NCBI RefSeq assembly: GCF_036345175.1
Contig: NZ_CP107780.1
Span: forward strand, 1,302,001 to 1,366,000
Direction: 5' to 3'
Length of the DNA: 64,000 nucleotides
Source: Streptomyces sp. NBC_00576
GTDB lineage: Bacteria > Actinomycetota > Actinomycetes > Streptomycetales > Streptomycetaceae
Position 1 is the first letter of the stretch; each line of letters opens with the position of its first letter. Under the pieces are notes generated by a model. That model was given only the letters and a program-made list of their open reading frames with translations. It had not been told where the DNA came from and ran no database searches. Made by a program: the position numbers and the translations under genes. This document shows positions 8,456-16,122 of this stretch, piece after piece.

Positions 8456-10123
8456 TTAATGATGTTCAACCCGCACCATGAGTGTGTGTCGATCGAGTCT
8501 CTCGTCAACCTTTTGCGGTGCCGAAGAATTTTCGAGTTCGCCGAATGAGACTTGGTCGGTCATATACAGAATAAGCGTGAGTAGCCACAGACCAACAAGC
8601 AATACAGCAGCGCCATAGTGGACTTTTCGATTCACTTCAGCGGCGAGGGTCGTACTATGCCGCACGAGCAATAGGGCAGCCGCAACAGCGGAAGGCACCA
8701 GTAGAACCGCGACATCATTTCCCGACAGATCTTTACCCCCTCCAATTCCTCCAGCATTAGAAACCAAGGTCACAAATCCAACAATAGCGGTCAGCGTCAG
8801 GAGCAAGATCACCAGGTTTGTGGCGATTACACCGCTCGAAGGACGCAAGGGAAGTTCGAGCCACATCCGCTCTTTACGGCCGGGCTTAGCATCATAGAAC
8901 GCGATGATTTCGTCGGTTGCTTCTGATGCATCAGGTGGCGATACGGGCGCGATAGGGAGGTATCGCTCGTCCATGGGCTTCCATTTTTCTCTGATCAACT
9001 CTACAGAAGCATCCATCATCCGAACGCTCACGTGATTTGTTCGAGCATCGGCAAAGTTGACCAGCTGATGGACCCTCTTGCGTCGAATCTTTCGACGCAG
9101 TCCTTCATGATGCCTAGCGTCGTCGATGACACCTCCTTGAGGCTCTCTTAGCGGCAGGGCCCTCCTTTCCGATACTTTAATCAGAAAAGGGGAATCGAGG
9201 GGAACTTTGCACTCGGCGAGTGCATCCCAGTTTCTACCGTAGTCCGAATACACCCTCACGAACCGCTTGGCATTGGCAGTATTATTTCGACTTCCTTCGG
9301 TGACTAGATTCCGAAGTCGCTCCAAAAGGATTCTTGTTCTATCCTCGTCGGGCAACCATTGCCGATCTAGGTACGGAAGCGCCAGTAGTGGATTCTCCGA
9401 TGCGCTGTTAATGTCTGGAGGGGAGTTTTCACATACTGCTCGCCGGAGTGGCTCAATAGCACATTGAAAAGATGCAATGTCAGGAGGAGATAGCTCCGTT
9501 TTCCCAAAATGACTCGCCAACCCTTTGGCCGTTAGGTATTCACAAAGCAGACTCGTGAAAGCCTCTTTCTTACCCTTTACTTTTTTGCTCCGTTCGTGAA
9601 TTGTCTGCCATGGGCCAACAGGAAACTGACAGATCGCATCAAGGAGTGCCATTAGATCAGGAGGGAAATCTCCAGCCCACTCAGACGCCAAAGTCTCCAG
9701 AAAACGAGATTGAAAATATCCATGGGCAGCACGAGGAAGAAGGAAAGCGATCTCGCCATCTACAGTAAGGTCGAAGTCGAACAGCTGCCTCTTGGGAAAG
9801 TTTCCCACTGGCAGGTAGAGCCGGGCGTGGGTGTCAGTACTCTGCACCCCATCTGCGGCGATGCCTTTTAGCAACTCACGAAGCGGCATGGCCTGGATTG
9901 ACCTTCGCCTATCCGCGAAGATGGCACTTGAGAGTTCGATTTGTTCAACTGCACGCAATCGCCAGGCAAGAGGATTACGCAAGAGACCGAATACAACATC
10001 ATCGCGAATCTTTGGAGGTTCTCGCAGTTCAGAGACTCGGTCCTCACATCCCTGGTCCTGCTTAGGATTTTCCGCTCCTTGTTGCGTGTCCTTGGATTCC
10101 CCTTCATGTTCCCGTGATCCCAC
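8456..10123 (-). CDS. Large unknown protein with three C-terminal membrane helices
   Basis: GTG 10123 is taken as the start: AGGAG lies 8 bases upstream, better than the TTG at 10144. The 555-aa protein has a Gln/Glu-rich charged N-terminus, a long soluble region (about residues 45-435) without a motif I know, then three hydrophobic helices near residues 438-460, 470-495 and 500-522 (GVIATNLVILLLTLTAIVGF, NDVAVLLVPSAVAAALLLV and YGAAVLLVGLWLLTLILYM). The topology suggests a cytoplasmic sensor or effector domain anchored in the membrane. GC is near 50 percent, far below the host, indicating recent transfer. The regulatory palindrome at 10232 lies upstream. Function unknown; a membrane-acting defence effector is one speculative option. 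Confidence 0.8.
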   Translation of the reverse strand: MGSREHEGESKDTQQGAENPKQDQGCEDRVSELREPPKIRDDVVFGLLRNPLAWRLRAVEQIELSSAIFADRRRSIQAMPLRELLKGIAADGVQSTDTHARLYLPVGNFPKRQLFDFDLTVDGEIAFLLPRAAHGYFQSRFLETLASEWAGDFPPDLMALLDAICQFPVGPWQTIHERSKKVKGKKEAFTSLLCEYLTAKGLASHFGKTELSPPDIASFQCAIEPLRRAVCENSPPDINSASENPLLALPYLDRQWLPDEDRTRILLERLRNLVTEGSRNNTANAKRFVRVYSDYGRNWDALAECKVPLDSPFLIKVSERRALPLREPQGGVIDDARHHEGLRRKIRRKRVHQLVNFADARTNHVSVRMMDASVELIREKWKPMDERYLPIAPVSPPDASEATDEIIAFYDAKPGRKERMWLELPLRPSSGVIATNLVILLLTLTAIVGFVTLVSNAGGIGGGKDLSGNDVAVLLVPSAVAAALLLVRHSTTLAAEVNRKVHYGAAVLLVGLWLLTLILYMTDQVSFGELENSSAPQKVDERLDRHTLMVRVEHH

Positions 10124-10231
10124 TGGCCTTGCTCCTGTCCTCAAATAAGCACCCTATTGCCAACCTTGCTACTACCAGCGATCTCCTGCGCGCTAACAGC
10201 CGACGCCTTAAGATCAGCCAGACGGAGCTAT

Positions 10232-10249
10232 ATGTCATGCGCATGACAT
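10232..10249. promoter_or_regulatory. 18-bp perfect palindrome, candidate operator
   Basis: ATGTCATGC is followed directly by its reverse complement. It lies in the 334-bp gap between the divergent genes at 10123 and 10458. Perfect palindromes of this length usually bind a dimeric repressor. No dedicated regulator gene is adjacent, so the binding protein is unknown. Confidence 0.6.
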
Positions 10250-10327
10250 GTGTGACTTGCGCAGAACATGGGAGTCGTGGCGGCCCACCAAGGGCGGGGA
10301 GGCCTACATTGGAGTCATCACGCAAAG

Positions 10328-10367
10328 TTACCATTGTAAATGATCACCAGAAATGGTAAGATCATTT
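10328..10367. promoter_or_regulatory. Two interleaved inverted repeats upstream of a small gene
   Basis: TTACCATT (10328-10335) pairs with AATGGTAA (10352-10359). AAATGATC (10338-10345) pairs with GATCATTT (10360-10367). A TTGACT box follows at 10368-10373, a possible -35, but I find no good -10. The layout suggests an operator that can form alternative structures. Confidence 0.5.
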
Positions 10368-10457
10368 TTGACTTGTATGGAAAAGAGCACATCTCGGGGC
10401 GGACCCGATCACCAAGAACATAAGCGCAGAATATTTCGCGCATTCAGGAGAAACCCT

Positions 10458-10643
10458 ATGAGTACGCCTCAGGAAATGTCGCAGACCCAGCCTACTGTCA
10501 ACCCGCTTTGGCGCGATGAGAGCAGCACTCAGGATTCCACAAGCTTGCCCGCGGCTGGCACTGTCTGGGAAATGAAGGCACTGCAGAGCCCTAGCGAGCC
10601 GCAGGTGGACGACTACTTCTCAGGAACCATCTTCATACAGTAA
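10458..10643 (+). CDS. Small peptide gene (61 aa), unknown
   Basis: AGGAG lies 7 bases before ATG 10458. The peptide starts MSTPQEMSQTQPTVNPLWRD and ends DDYFSGTIFIQ. It is acidic, rich in Ser, Thr, Gln and Pro, has no Cys and no signal sequence, and contains one TVWEMK segment in the middle. The strong ribosome site and the structured upstream DNA argue for a real gene. Its C-terminus is hydrophobic and aromatic. It could be a small regulator, an inhibitor or a peptide substrate, but no modifying enzyme is encoded nearby. Confidence 0.6.
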   Translation: MSTPQEMSQTQPTVNPLWRDESSTQDSTSLPAAGTVWEMKALQSPSEPQVDDYFSGTIFIQ

Positions 10644-10816
10644 GCCGCAAGGGAATTTACCGGTGGTTGGCCCCATCTAAACTCCTCATCGAGGAGAGCA
10701 AGACGACTCATTCGGTAAGTTAGTTTAAAGCATGGAAGCGGGAAGGTCAAGGTCGACCTCAAGCAGTATTGGGTAAATAGGGTTTTTTGCGCGAGTAATC
10801 TGTCTTACATCTTTCC

Positions 10817-10859
10817 TCGTTCTGACCTCGTATAATCCGTTCTCGTATGACAGAACGAG
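10817..10859 (+). promoter_or_regulatory. Promoter and operator of the SSB-fusion gene
   Basis: A consensus TATAAT lies at 10831-10836, only 10 bases before ATG 10847, so the transcript is nearly leaderless. CTCGTTCTG (10817-10825) and its exact inverse CAGAACGAG (10851-10859) flank it. A third half-site, CGTTCTCG, lies at 10838-10845. Binding there would block the promoter. No clear -35 box. Confidence 0.6.
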
Positions 10860-11776
10860 CAAGACCTACATTTGATACACAAGCCGTCGCGAAGGCGCTC
10901 GGCACCCAGGCTCAAGCGGTGACCGATCCCGCGTACGGCGAGGGCCAGCACTTCCAGGTGCGAAGCAACGGCACCTTTCTGAGTCTCGATACCTTCCCCG
11001 AGCGTGGCGTTTCCCGCATCACCACCAAGGGCGCTCGTATCGAGCTCTTCGGCGACATGCTGCCCCACGTCGAGGACGAGGGCATCGTCTTCATGCAGAA
11101 GGACCAGGAGCACGAGCACTCCACGGCGACCATTCATCCCGATGGTGGCTTGACGTTTGGCTACCAGGTCGATGCCGGGCCGGTTGCGGTCGATGGCCTC
11201 CCACAGGACATGGAAGACACCGAGCAGATCATCACGCGCCATGAGGCCGTCCAGGCCCCGGCCGAGGAGGACAGCCCACCTGTCACCGTGCAGGGAGCCA
11301 AGCCGCCGGAGAAGCCTGGGCCCGAACCATCCCGGGCACTTGGTGCCCTCCCTGATGTGCGCCCGATGATCCAGCAGATTGAATCCACGCCCGAGCCCGC
11401 TAAGCCCACGGAAGGCGCGCCGCAGCAGGAGCAAGACGCGAAGGAGGAGTCGGAGGCCGGCGAGGCCGAGCGTCAGCGGGTCAAGCTGGTTGGTCGACTC
11501 GGACGTACCCCCACGGTGCGGGAAACCGCGGGCGGCAAGCTCGTCGGCAAGTTCCCCCTGGCCGTGCATCTCGACGACGGAACGACCAAGTGGCACAACA
11601 TCGTGGCTTTCGGCGAGCGCGCAGCAGCACTCAAGACGCGCACCGAAGCCGGCGAGTTGGTCAAGGGAAACGAGATCGAGGTCGTGGGCTACCTCCATGA
11701 GCGGGAGTACCAGGGCAGAGACGGCACGACCAAGACGGCGCAGGAGATCTACTCAGTTGCGGTAACACGACACTGA
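10847..11776 (+). CDS. Fusion protein with C-terminal single-stranded DNA-binding (SSB) OB fold
   Basis: 309 aa. Residues from about 205 to the end form an SSB-type OB fold: VKLVGRLGRTPTVRETAGGK, KFPLAVHLDDGTTKWHNIVAFGERA, and VKGNEIEVVGYLHEREYQG. The N-terminal 110 residues are a separate unknown domain (GEGQHFQVRSNGTFLSLDTFPE, then RITTKGARIELFG). An acidic Pro/Glu-rich linker joins the two (about 110-205). It lacks the acidic SSB tail that recruits replication proteins, since the OB fold is at the very end. It lies ahead of the transfer ATPase genes and probably protects or processes single-stranded element DNA. The start follows TATAAT by 10 bases with no ribosome site, consistent with a leaderless mRNA. 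Confidence 0.88.
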   Translation: MTERARPTFDTQAVAKALGTQAQAVTDPAYGEGQHFQVRSNGTFLSLDTFPERGVSRITTKGARIELFGDMLPHVEDEGIVFMQKDQEHEHSTATIHPDGGLTFGYQVDAGPVAVDGLPQDMEDTEQIITRHEAVQAPAEEDSPPVTVQGAKPPEKPGPEPSRALGALPDVRPMIQQIESTPEPAKPTEGAPQQEQDAKEESEAGEAERQRVKLVGRLGRTPTVRETAGGKLVGKFPLAVHLDDGTTKWHNIVAFGERAAALKTRTEAGELVKGNEIEVVGYLHEREYQGRDGTTKTAQEIYSVAVTRH

Positions 11777-11777
11777 G

Positions 11778-11793
11778 CAAGCCTTCGGGCTTG
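11778..11793 (+). terminator. Small tetraloop hairpin after the SSB-fusion gene
   Basis: CAAGCC and GGCTTG pair around a TTCG tetraloop, starting one base after the stop codon. It lacks a T tract. It may stabilise or partly terminate the mRNA ahead of the stronger terminator at 11868. Confidence 0.5.
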
Positions 11794-11867
11794 GCCGTGG
11801 ATGCGCGTCGGCGCCTCTACTACTTTTCTACCATGAAACAGACCAGGTCTCCCTGCGCATTCTTTTA

Positions 11868-11897
11868 GGACGACACAAATCCTGTCGTCCCTTTTTT
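11868..11897 (+). terminator. Rho-independent terminator
   Basis: An 8-bp perfect stem (11868-11875 with 11883-11890), a 7-base loop, then CTTTTTT. It ends the SSB-fusion transcript. Confidence 0.85.
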
Positions 11898-11902
11898 GCG
11901 TC

Positions 11903-11927
11903 TTGACACTCGCGTGTCGAATATGAG
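11903..11927 (+). promoter_or_regulatory. Possible promoter of the gene at 11942
   Basis: A consensus TTGACA at 11903-11908 directly follows the terminator. TATGAG at 11922-11927 is the nearest -10-like box, but the spacing is only 13 bases. A small inverted repeat, GACAC with GTGTC, lies at 11905-11918. The start codon has no ribosome site, so the transcript may be nearly leaderless. Confidence 0.35.
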
Positions 11928-11941
11928 AAAAACAGTTATAT

Positions 11942-12283
11942 ATGCCAGAAGGAGGAGAAGTACAACAACCAGAAGAGCCTAGCTGGCTCTCGGAATATCC
12001 TAAGCGCGCGGGATCGCCTGAGGATAAGGCACGCATTGACGAAGAGTACGCAAAGGCCGCGCAAGATCCTACGACCGCCAAGATAGACGAGCTGATATGG
12101 GGACCAGGTGGAACTCACAAGGCGGCTGAGGAGCGGATGGCCAAGGAGCTTATTCGGTCGCAGCCAACAGAACAGAAGCCATCCGACGAGGCCTCCAGAG
12201 AGGGCCGTCAGTCATCGAAGGCTGATCGTCCCCTGAGACGGCAGGTTCAACGGGTCCTCACCTGGCTTCGCCTTCATCGATGA
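11942..12283 (+). CDS. Hydrophilic hypothetical protein (113 aa) before the transfer genes
   Basis: It begins MPEGGEVQQPEEPSWLSEYP and is strongly charged: an acidic first half (EDKARIDEEYAKAAQD) and a basic end (DRPLRRQVQRVLTWLRLHR). No membrane segment and no known domain. It lies 105 bp ahead of the first DNA-transfer ATPase in the same direction, so it may be an accessory transfer protein (inference). The 105-bp gap holds a small GACGCT/AGCGTC hairpin. Confidence 0.65.
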   Translation: MPEGGEVQQPEEPSWLSEYPKRAGSPEDKARIDEEYAKAAQDPTTAKIDELIWGPGGTHKAAEERMAKELIRSQPTEQKPSDEASREGRQSSKADRPLRRQVQRVLTWLRLHR

Positions 12284-12388
12284 CGAGTTGACGCCTCAGT
12301 ACCGCTTCCACGTGCCCCTCGGCGTGTGCAGGCCTACGCTTGACGCTAAGAGACAGCGTCCCTCCTTCTCCAGAAGGGGCTGCACGTC

Positions 12389-14476
12389 ATGGGCTCCAAT
12401 GTTCTGCTCGGTCACGACGGTGCTACCCCCGTCTACCTGCGCTACGACCGCCGCACAGCTCACGTAGCCATCCTCGGCAAGTCCCGCTTCGGCAAGACCA
12501 CCCTGCTTGAGCACCTGATCTTGCAAGACATGCGAGATGACACAGCCGCCATCGTGATTGATGCCCATGGTGACCTCACCAAGCGCCTTATCTCCCTTGC
12601 ACCTTCTGATATACGGGACAAGCTCATCCTGGTCGAAGCGAATGGTGACCGCCCGTTTGGGCTGAACCTCTATGAGTGTCCTCCTGCGGCTAGCGTGGAA
12701 GTCATAACCACCACAGTTGGTAACGTCGTTGGGATCTTTCACAAGCTCATGGGTGTGGAGGGTGGCGGGCTCCTGCCGGTAATTGACTCGGGACTTCGCA
12801 ACACTGCCCGCGTGCTTATTGCCAATGGCCTAACCATGGCGGAGATACCTCAGCTCTACCTAGACCCGGTGTTTCGACATGCCGCTCTCGCCCAGGTAAG
12901 CAATCCAGGTGTGCATCAGTACTGGCAGGAGTACGAATCCAGTACGCGACAGCGCCAGCAAGAGAGGCGCGACCCCGTACTCAACAAGGTCGGCCGTTTC
13001 CTTGAAGATGACCTTATTCACCTCATGATTGGACAGGCCAGGACGACTGTTCCGTTCAAAGAGGCAATGGACGGGGGCGGAACCCTCATCCTCAACCTCG
13101 TCGGCCTGGATCGTGAGTCCGTCTCGTTCCTTGGCATGGTGTTTCTCTCGGTTCTGAGCAACCTCATACACCAGCGCTCGGTCTCCGAGGGGCCGCGGTC
13201 TCGCGTGCACTTGTACCTGGACGAGTACGGCCGGTTCGCCACCTCCACCACGCAGCAGCTTCTTGAGGAGGGCGGCAAGTACGGCCTGGGCGTAACCATC
13301 GCACATCAAAACCTCGCTCAGACGCCCCAGCGAGAGGCGCTGCACGTCGAATCCCTCATCGCCTTTCAGCTCTCAGGGGAAGACGCACCGATCGTAGCTA
13401 ACGAGTTTGACTGCACGCCTACTCGAACCAAGAAGGTTGCCAGGCAGCGCACCGATCCGCAGTATAAGGAGTGGGATGAAGAAATCTGGGACAGCGAGAC
13501 GGCCAAGAAGCAATACGACGACCTGTCGCGCAAGTTGTATCCGGCTAGAGAGCGCGCCGACCTCGCCGAGCGCAGGCTATCCATCCTAGAGAAAAGCCTC
13601 AATGAGCCATTTACCGTCGAAGCGAAATCTGGGCATCGCACGTTTGTCTACGACGGGAGCTTTCCGTTTGATCGAATCCGCAAAGGGCTCCTTCCCCTCC
13701 CTGTCGACAAACCAATGAGCTGGCATATGCCGTTCAATCCTTCTGGTGCATATTTTAATTATTTGGTCGAGTTCGCGCTAGAGCATGACACGTGCACTCG
13801 TTCAGGCATGATTGAAAGTAATGCCATCTGGGAGCAGTATTTCTACATTCTTGGCACCAGCCATTGGTCGTGGCTGTCCGGGCTTCTTTCTCTCAACTAT
13901 CGCTTGAGCGATGACGCTCCATGGGTCAAGTCATTCAAAAAAGAACTCGCGGAAATACTAGGCCCTCGTTACGAACGATCGTCCGTTAGATTCATTCCCG
14001 ATGATAGCCTCGGATCAGCTCCTCCGCCCGGATACGAGCGGCGAGTTAGCGAGGAGACTCCCTGGCCACTTTATGGCCACTGGGTACCTGATCAGTTTCC
14101 TGAGGGTGTTACCTGGCTCGCGGGAAAGATAGCCGAGCTATACCGAGACCAAACTCAATATCACGAATTGCGTGAGCGTGCTGAGCTTCATTATGCGCGT
14201 CACCACTCAACTCGGCACCACAAAGAGTACCTCGGCGAGAAGCCGTCACAGGAAACCGTGCGTGGGTCGAAAATGGTTCGTTCGATCTTTCCGGGCGGCA
14301 CATCATACCCCCTGTCTTACGAGCACCAAGTGAACGCCCAGTGGTTTGACTATGTCGAGGAGCTCGACCAAACCCACGCAGATCGGCAAGCTGAAATTGC
14401 CAACATGTTGACGCAGCTCCCCCGATACGTCGCGTACTGCAAGGTTTTCGATCCCGAGGAGAGGCCCCATGACTGA
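12389..14476 (+). CDS. VirD4/HerA-like DNA-transfer ATPase 1
   Basis: 695 aa. The Walker A motif is at the N-terminus (GKSRFGKTT, residues 30-38), followed by VIDAHGDLTKRLI, the typical second strand of TraG/VirD4/HerA-type ATPases. Walker B is near residue 278 (HLYLDEYGRF), then a sensor segment (GLGVTIAHQNLAQTP). The last third (from about 400) is a long accessory region without a known motif. There is no N-terminal membrane anchor. Such proteins couple ATP hydrolysis to pumping DNA at a conjugation pore. A stop codon just upstream limits the frame, so ATG 12389 is the start. It overlaps the next gene by 8 bp, a translationally coupled operon. Confidence 0.88.
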   Translation: MGSNVLLGHDGATPVYLRYDRRTAHVAILGKSRFGKTTLLEHLILQDMRDDTAAIVIDAHGDLTKRLISLAPSDIRDKLILVEANGDRPFGLNLYECPPAASVEVITTTVGNVVGIFHKLMGVEGGGLLPVIDSGLRNTARVLIANGLTMAEIPQLYLDPVFRHAALAQVSNPGVHQYWQEYESSTRQRQQERRDPVLNKVGRFLEDDLIHLMIGQARTTVPFKEAMDGGGTLILNLVGLDRESVSFLGMVFLSVLSNLIHQRSVSEGPRSRVHLYLDEYGRFATSTTQQLLEEGGKYGLGVTIAHQNLAQTPQREALHVESLIAFQLSGEDAPIVANEFDCTPTRTKKVARQRTDPQYKEWDEEIWDSETAKKQYDDLSRKLYPARERADLAERRLSILEKSLNEPFTVEAKSGHRTFVYDGSFPFDRIRKGLLPLPVDKPMSWHMPFNPSGAYFNYLVEFALEHDTCTRSGMIESNAIWEQYFYILGTSHWSWLSGLLSLNYRLSDDAPWVKSFKKELAEILGPRYERSSVRFIPDDSLGSAPPPGYERRVSEETPWPLYGHWVPDQFPEGVTWLAGKIAELYRDQTQYHELRERAELHYARHHSTRHHKEYLGEKPSQETVRGSKMVRSIFPGGTSYPLSYEHQVNAQWFDYVEELDQTHADRQAEIANMLTQLPRYVAYCKVFDPEERPHD

Positions 14477-14999
14477 ACATAGGGTCCAGACGCCGGCTCC
14501 CGCTAACGCCAAAACGCAGGCCGAGACGCATTATTTTGACGATCAGCTTAAGAGAGCACTGAGAATCAGTTCCAAGATCAGAAATCCAGAACCTCTAGAT
14601 ATCCTGCAGTTCAGCGGTCACTCGCCTGAGATAGGAACGTATATCAAGACGGAGGAGTTCCAAAGAAGGATGTCAGATTTTATGCGCGATTGGCGGTATG
14701 GGGCTAGGAGGGCAAAACGCTCACCAATTACGTCACCCCCGCTGAAAATAGAACATATGCGTAGCACGAGCCGTGATCGCTATGGCACACCAAGCGATCA
14801 GGTCGAGGAAGAGATTAGGCGGAGGCAGGAGCGCTTGGTTCACGGTCAGGTCAGCACCAAAGCGGCTCCATCTCCGATTGATCTGGCCCAGGCGACAGCT
14901 AGGGCCAAGTGGCAACGGGACCACCCAATCGAACAGAATTCCGAGGAAATCCTCTCAGTGCTTCCCTCTATCGGCAGGAGGTCACCGAAGCAGAAATAG
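14469..14999 (+). CDS. Unknown protein between the transfer genes (176 aa)
   Basis: It starts inside the end of the first ATPase gene (8-bp overlap). The product is basic and hydrophilic, with no membrane helix. Segments such as FQRRMSDFMRDWRYGARRAKR and EEEIRRRQERLVHGQ look like DNA- or protein-binding helices. No HUH or other relaxase motif is visible. Its fixed place between an ATPase and the replication-relaxation gene suggests a structural role in the transfer or processing complex (inference). I do not recognise the family. Confidence 0.7.
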   Translation: MTEHRVQTPAPANAKTQAETHYFDDQLKRALRISSKIRNPEPLDILQFSGHSPEIGTYIKTEEFQRRMSDFMRDWRYGARRAKRSPITSPPLKIEHMRSTSRDRYGTPSDQVEEEIRRRQERLVHGQVSTKAAPSPIDLAQATARAKWQRDHPIEQNSEEILSVLPSIGRRSPKQK

Positions 15000-15066
15000 T
15001 CGGTTATTACGGGAGTCTTACGGCCTTGACGTTCGAGTTCTCACGCGCGTTTGGCAAAGTAGCGCA

Positions 15067-16122
15067 ATGAACGATGCACTTCATACTTCCAGCGTTACGC
15101 CTCGCAGCCCGCTTCGTATCGGAGCCGTGGACGAGGAGATTCTCCGCGCCATCAACCGGTTGCAGTACATGACCGCTGCCCAGGTGGGTCGCCTGCTGTA
15201 TCCCGACCAGCACGACGACAACCGCTATGTGCAGCGCCGCCTGCGTAGCTTGGTCGAGGCCGGCTACCTCCTCAGGCTTCGCGAGCTGCCCGCCCCTCGC
15301 ATTGGGTCAGCACCGCACGTCTTCACCCTGGCGGACAGGGGCCGGCGCTTTGTTGCGGGTCGTGGCGACGTGCTTGCCAGTTCGTACTACCGACCGTCTG
15401 AGGAGCGGGCCAAGGCTCGGGACAACCCGTTCATGGAGCACACCCTTGCCGCCGTGGACGTTCTCGTTGCCGCAGAGAGCCTGTGTCGCAGGTTCCAGGT
15501 GTCGATGCCACGCCTCCTCAATGAGCGCCAGCTCAAGCGAAGCGGTGTCCGGGTGCAACCCGCTGGCCGCCCTGATGCGCCCCGTGTCGCCGTCATTCCC
15601 GACGCATGGTTTGAGCTTCAGGTCTCAGACGATCCCTCGGTGGCAATCACCTTGGAACTCGACCGGGACACGGAAGGCCAGAAGCACTGGCGCCGCAAGA
15701 TCGCCGCCCTCACGGCCTGGGCCGAGGGCCCGTATCGTCGCGCCTTTGAGGTCGACAACCTCACGGTGGCCGTTGCAGCCCCAAGTACGCCACGTCGTGA
15801 ACAGCTCAGTGCCTGGACACATGAGGAGCTTGAGGACATCGGCAAGGCGGAGCTGGCCGACATCTTCCTCTTCACCGAGGCGTCCCCTGTTGAGACTGAC
15901 CCCTTCGAGCTGTTCTTCAGCCCTTGTTGGTACCCAGCCGGCGCAGTCCGTCCCGTGAGTTTGCTCGATCCCCTGCCGGAAGTCCCTGAACAAGAGGCCG
16001 CCGCCGTTCACTCGAAGTCGGCGCCAAAGGAACCAGAGGAGCCACCGAGCCCGCCCGGTTTCCCATGGGTGCTCATGGATGAAGACCAGGAGGAGCCAGA
16101 GTGGGGCTGGCCTGACAAATGA
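15067..16122 (+). CDS. Replication-relaxation family protein
   Basis: 351 aa from ATG 15067. The N-terminal winged helix (IGAVDEEILRAINRLQYMTA and AQVGRLLYPDQHDDNRYVQRRL, then LVEAGYLLRL) and the following VFTLADRGRRF are the hallmark of the replication-relaxation family found in actinobacterial plasmids and elements. A second part (FMEHTLAAVDVLVAAE, IPDAWFELQV, ITLELDRDTEGQKHWRRKI) resembles the nuclease-like fold of that family. The C-terminus is a Pro/Glu-rich tail. Family members are linked to plasmid replication or DNA processing, but the reaction is not well defined. It overlaps the next gene by 4 bp (ATGA). Confidence 0.88.
   Translation: MNDALHTSSVTPRSPLRIGAVDEEILRAINRLQYMTAAQVGRLLYPDQHDDNRYVQRRLRSLVEAGYLLRLRELPAPRIGSAPHVFTLADRGRRFVAGRGDVLASSYYRPSEERAKARDNPFMEHTLAAVDVLVAAESLCRRFQVSMPRLLNERQLKRSGVRVQPAGRPDAPRVAVIPDAWFELQVSDDPSVAITLELDRDTEGQKHWRRKIAALTAWAEGPYRRAFEVDNLTVAVAAPSTPRREQLSAWTHEELEDIGKAELADIFLFTEASPVETDPFELFFSPCWYPAGAVRPVSLLDPLPEVPEQEAAAVHSKSAPKEPEEPPSPPGFPWVLMDEDQEEPEWGWPDK

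Noticed and set aside
10458..10643. RiPP precursor peptide
   Set aside because: It has no Cys, no recognisable leader-core border, and no modifying or export enzyme nearby. Kept only as an unknown small gene.
14469..14999. Relaxase
   Set aside because: No HUH motif and no conserved catalytic Tyr pattern can be seen; I keep it as unknown.
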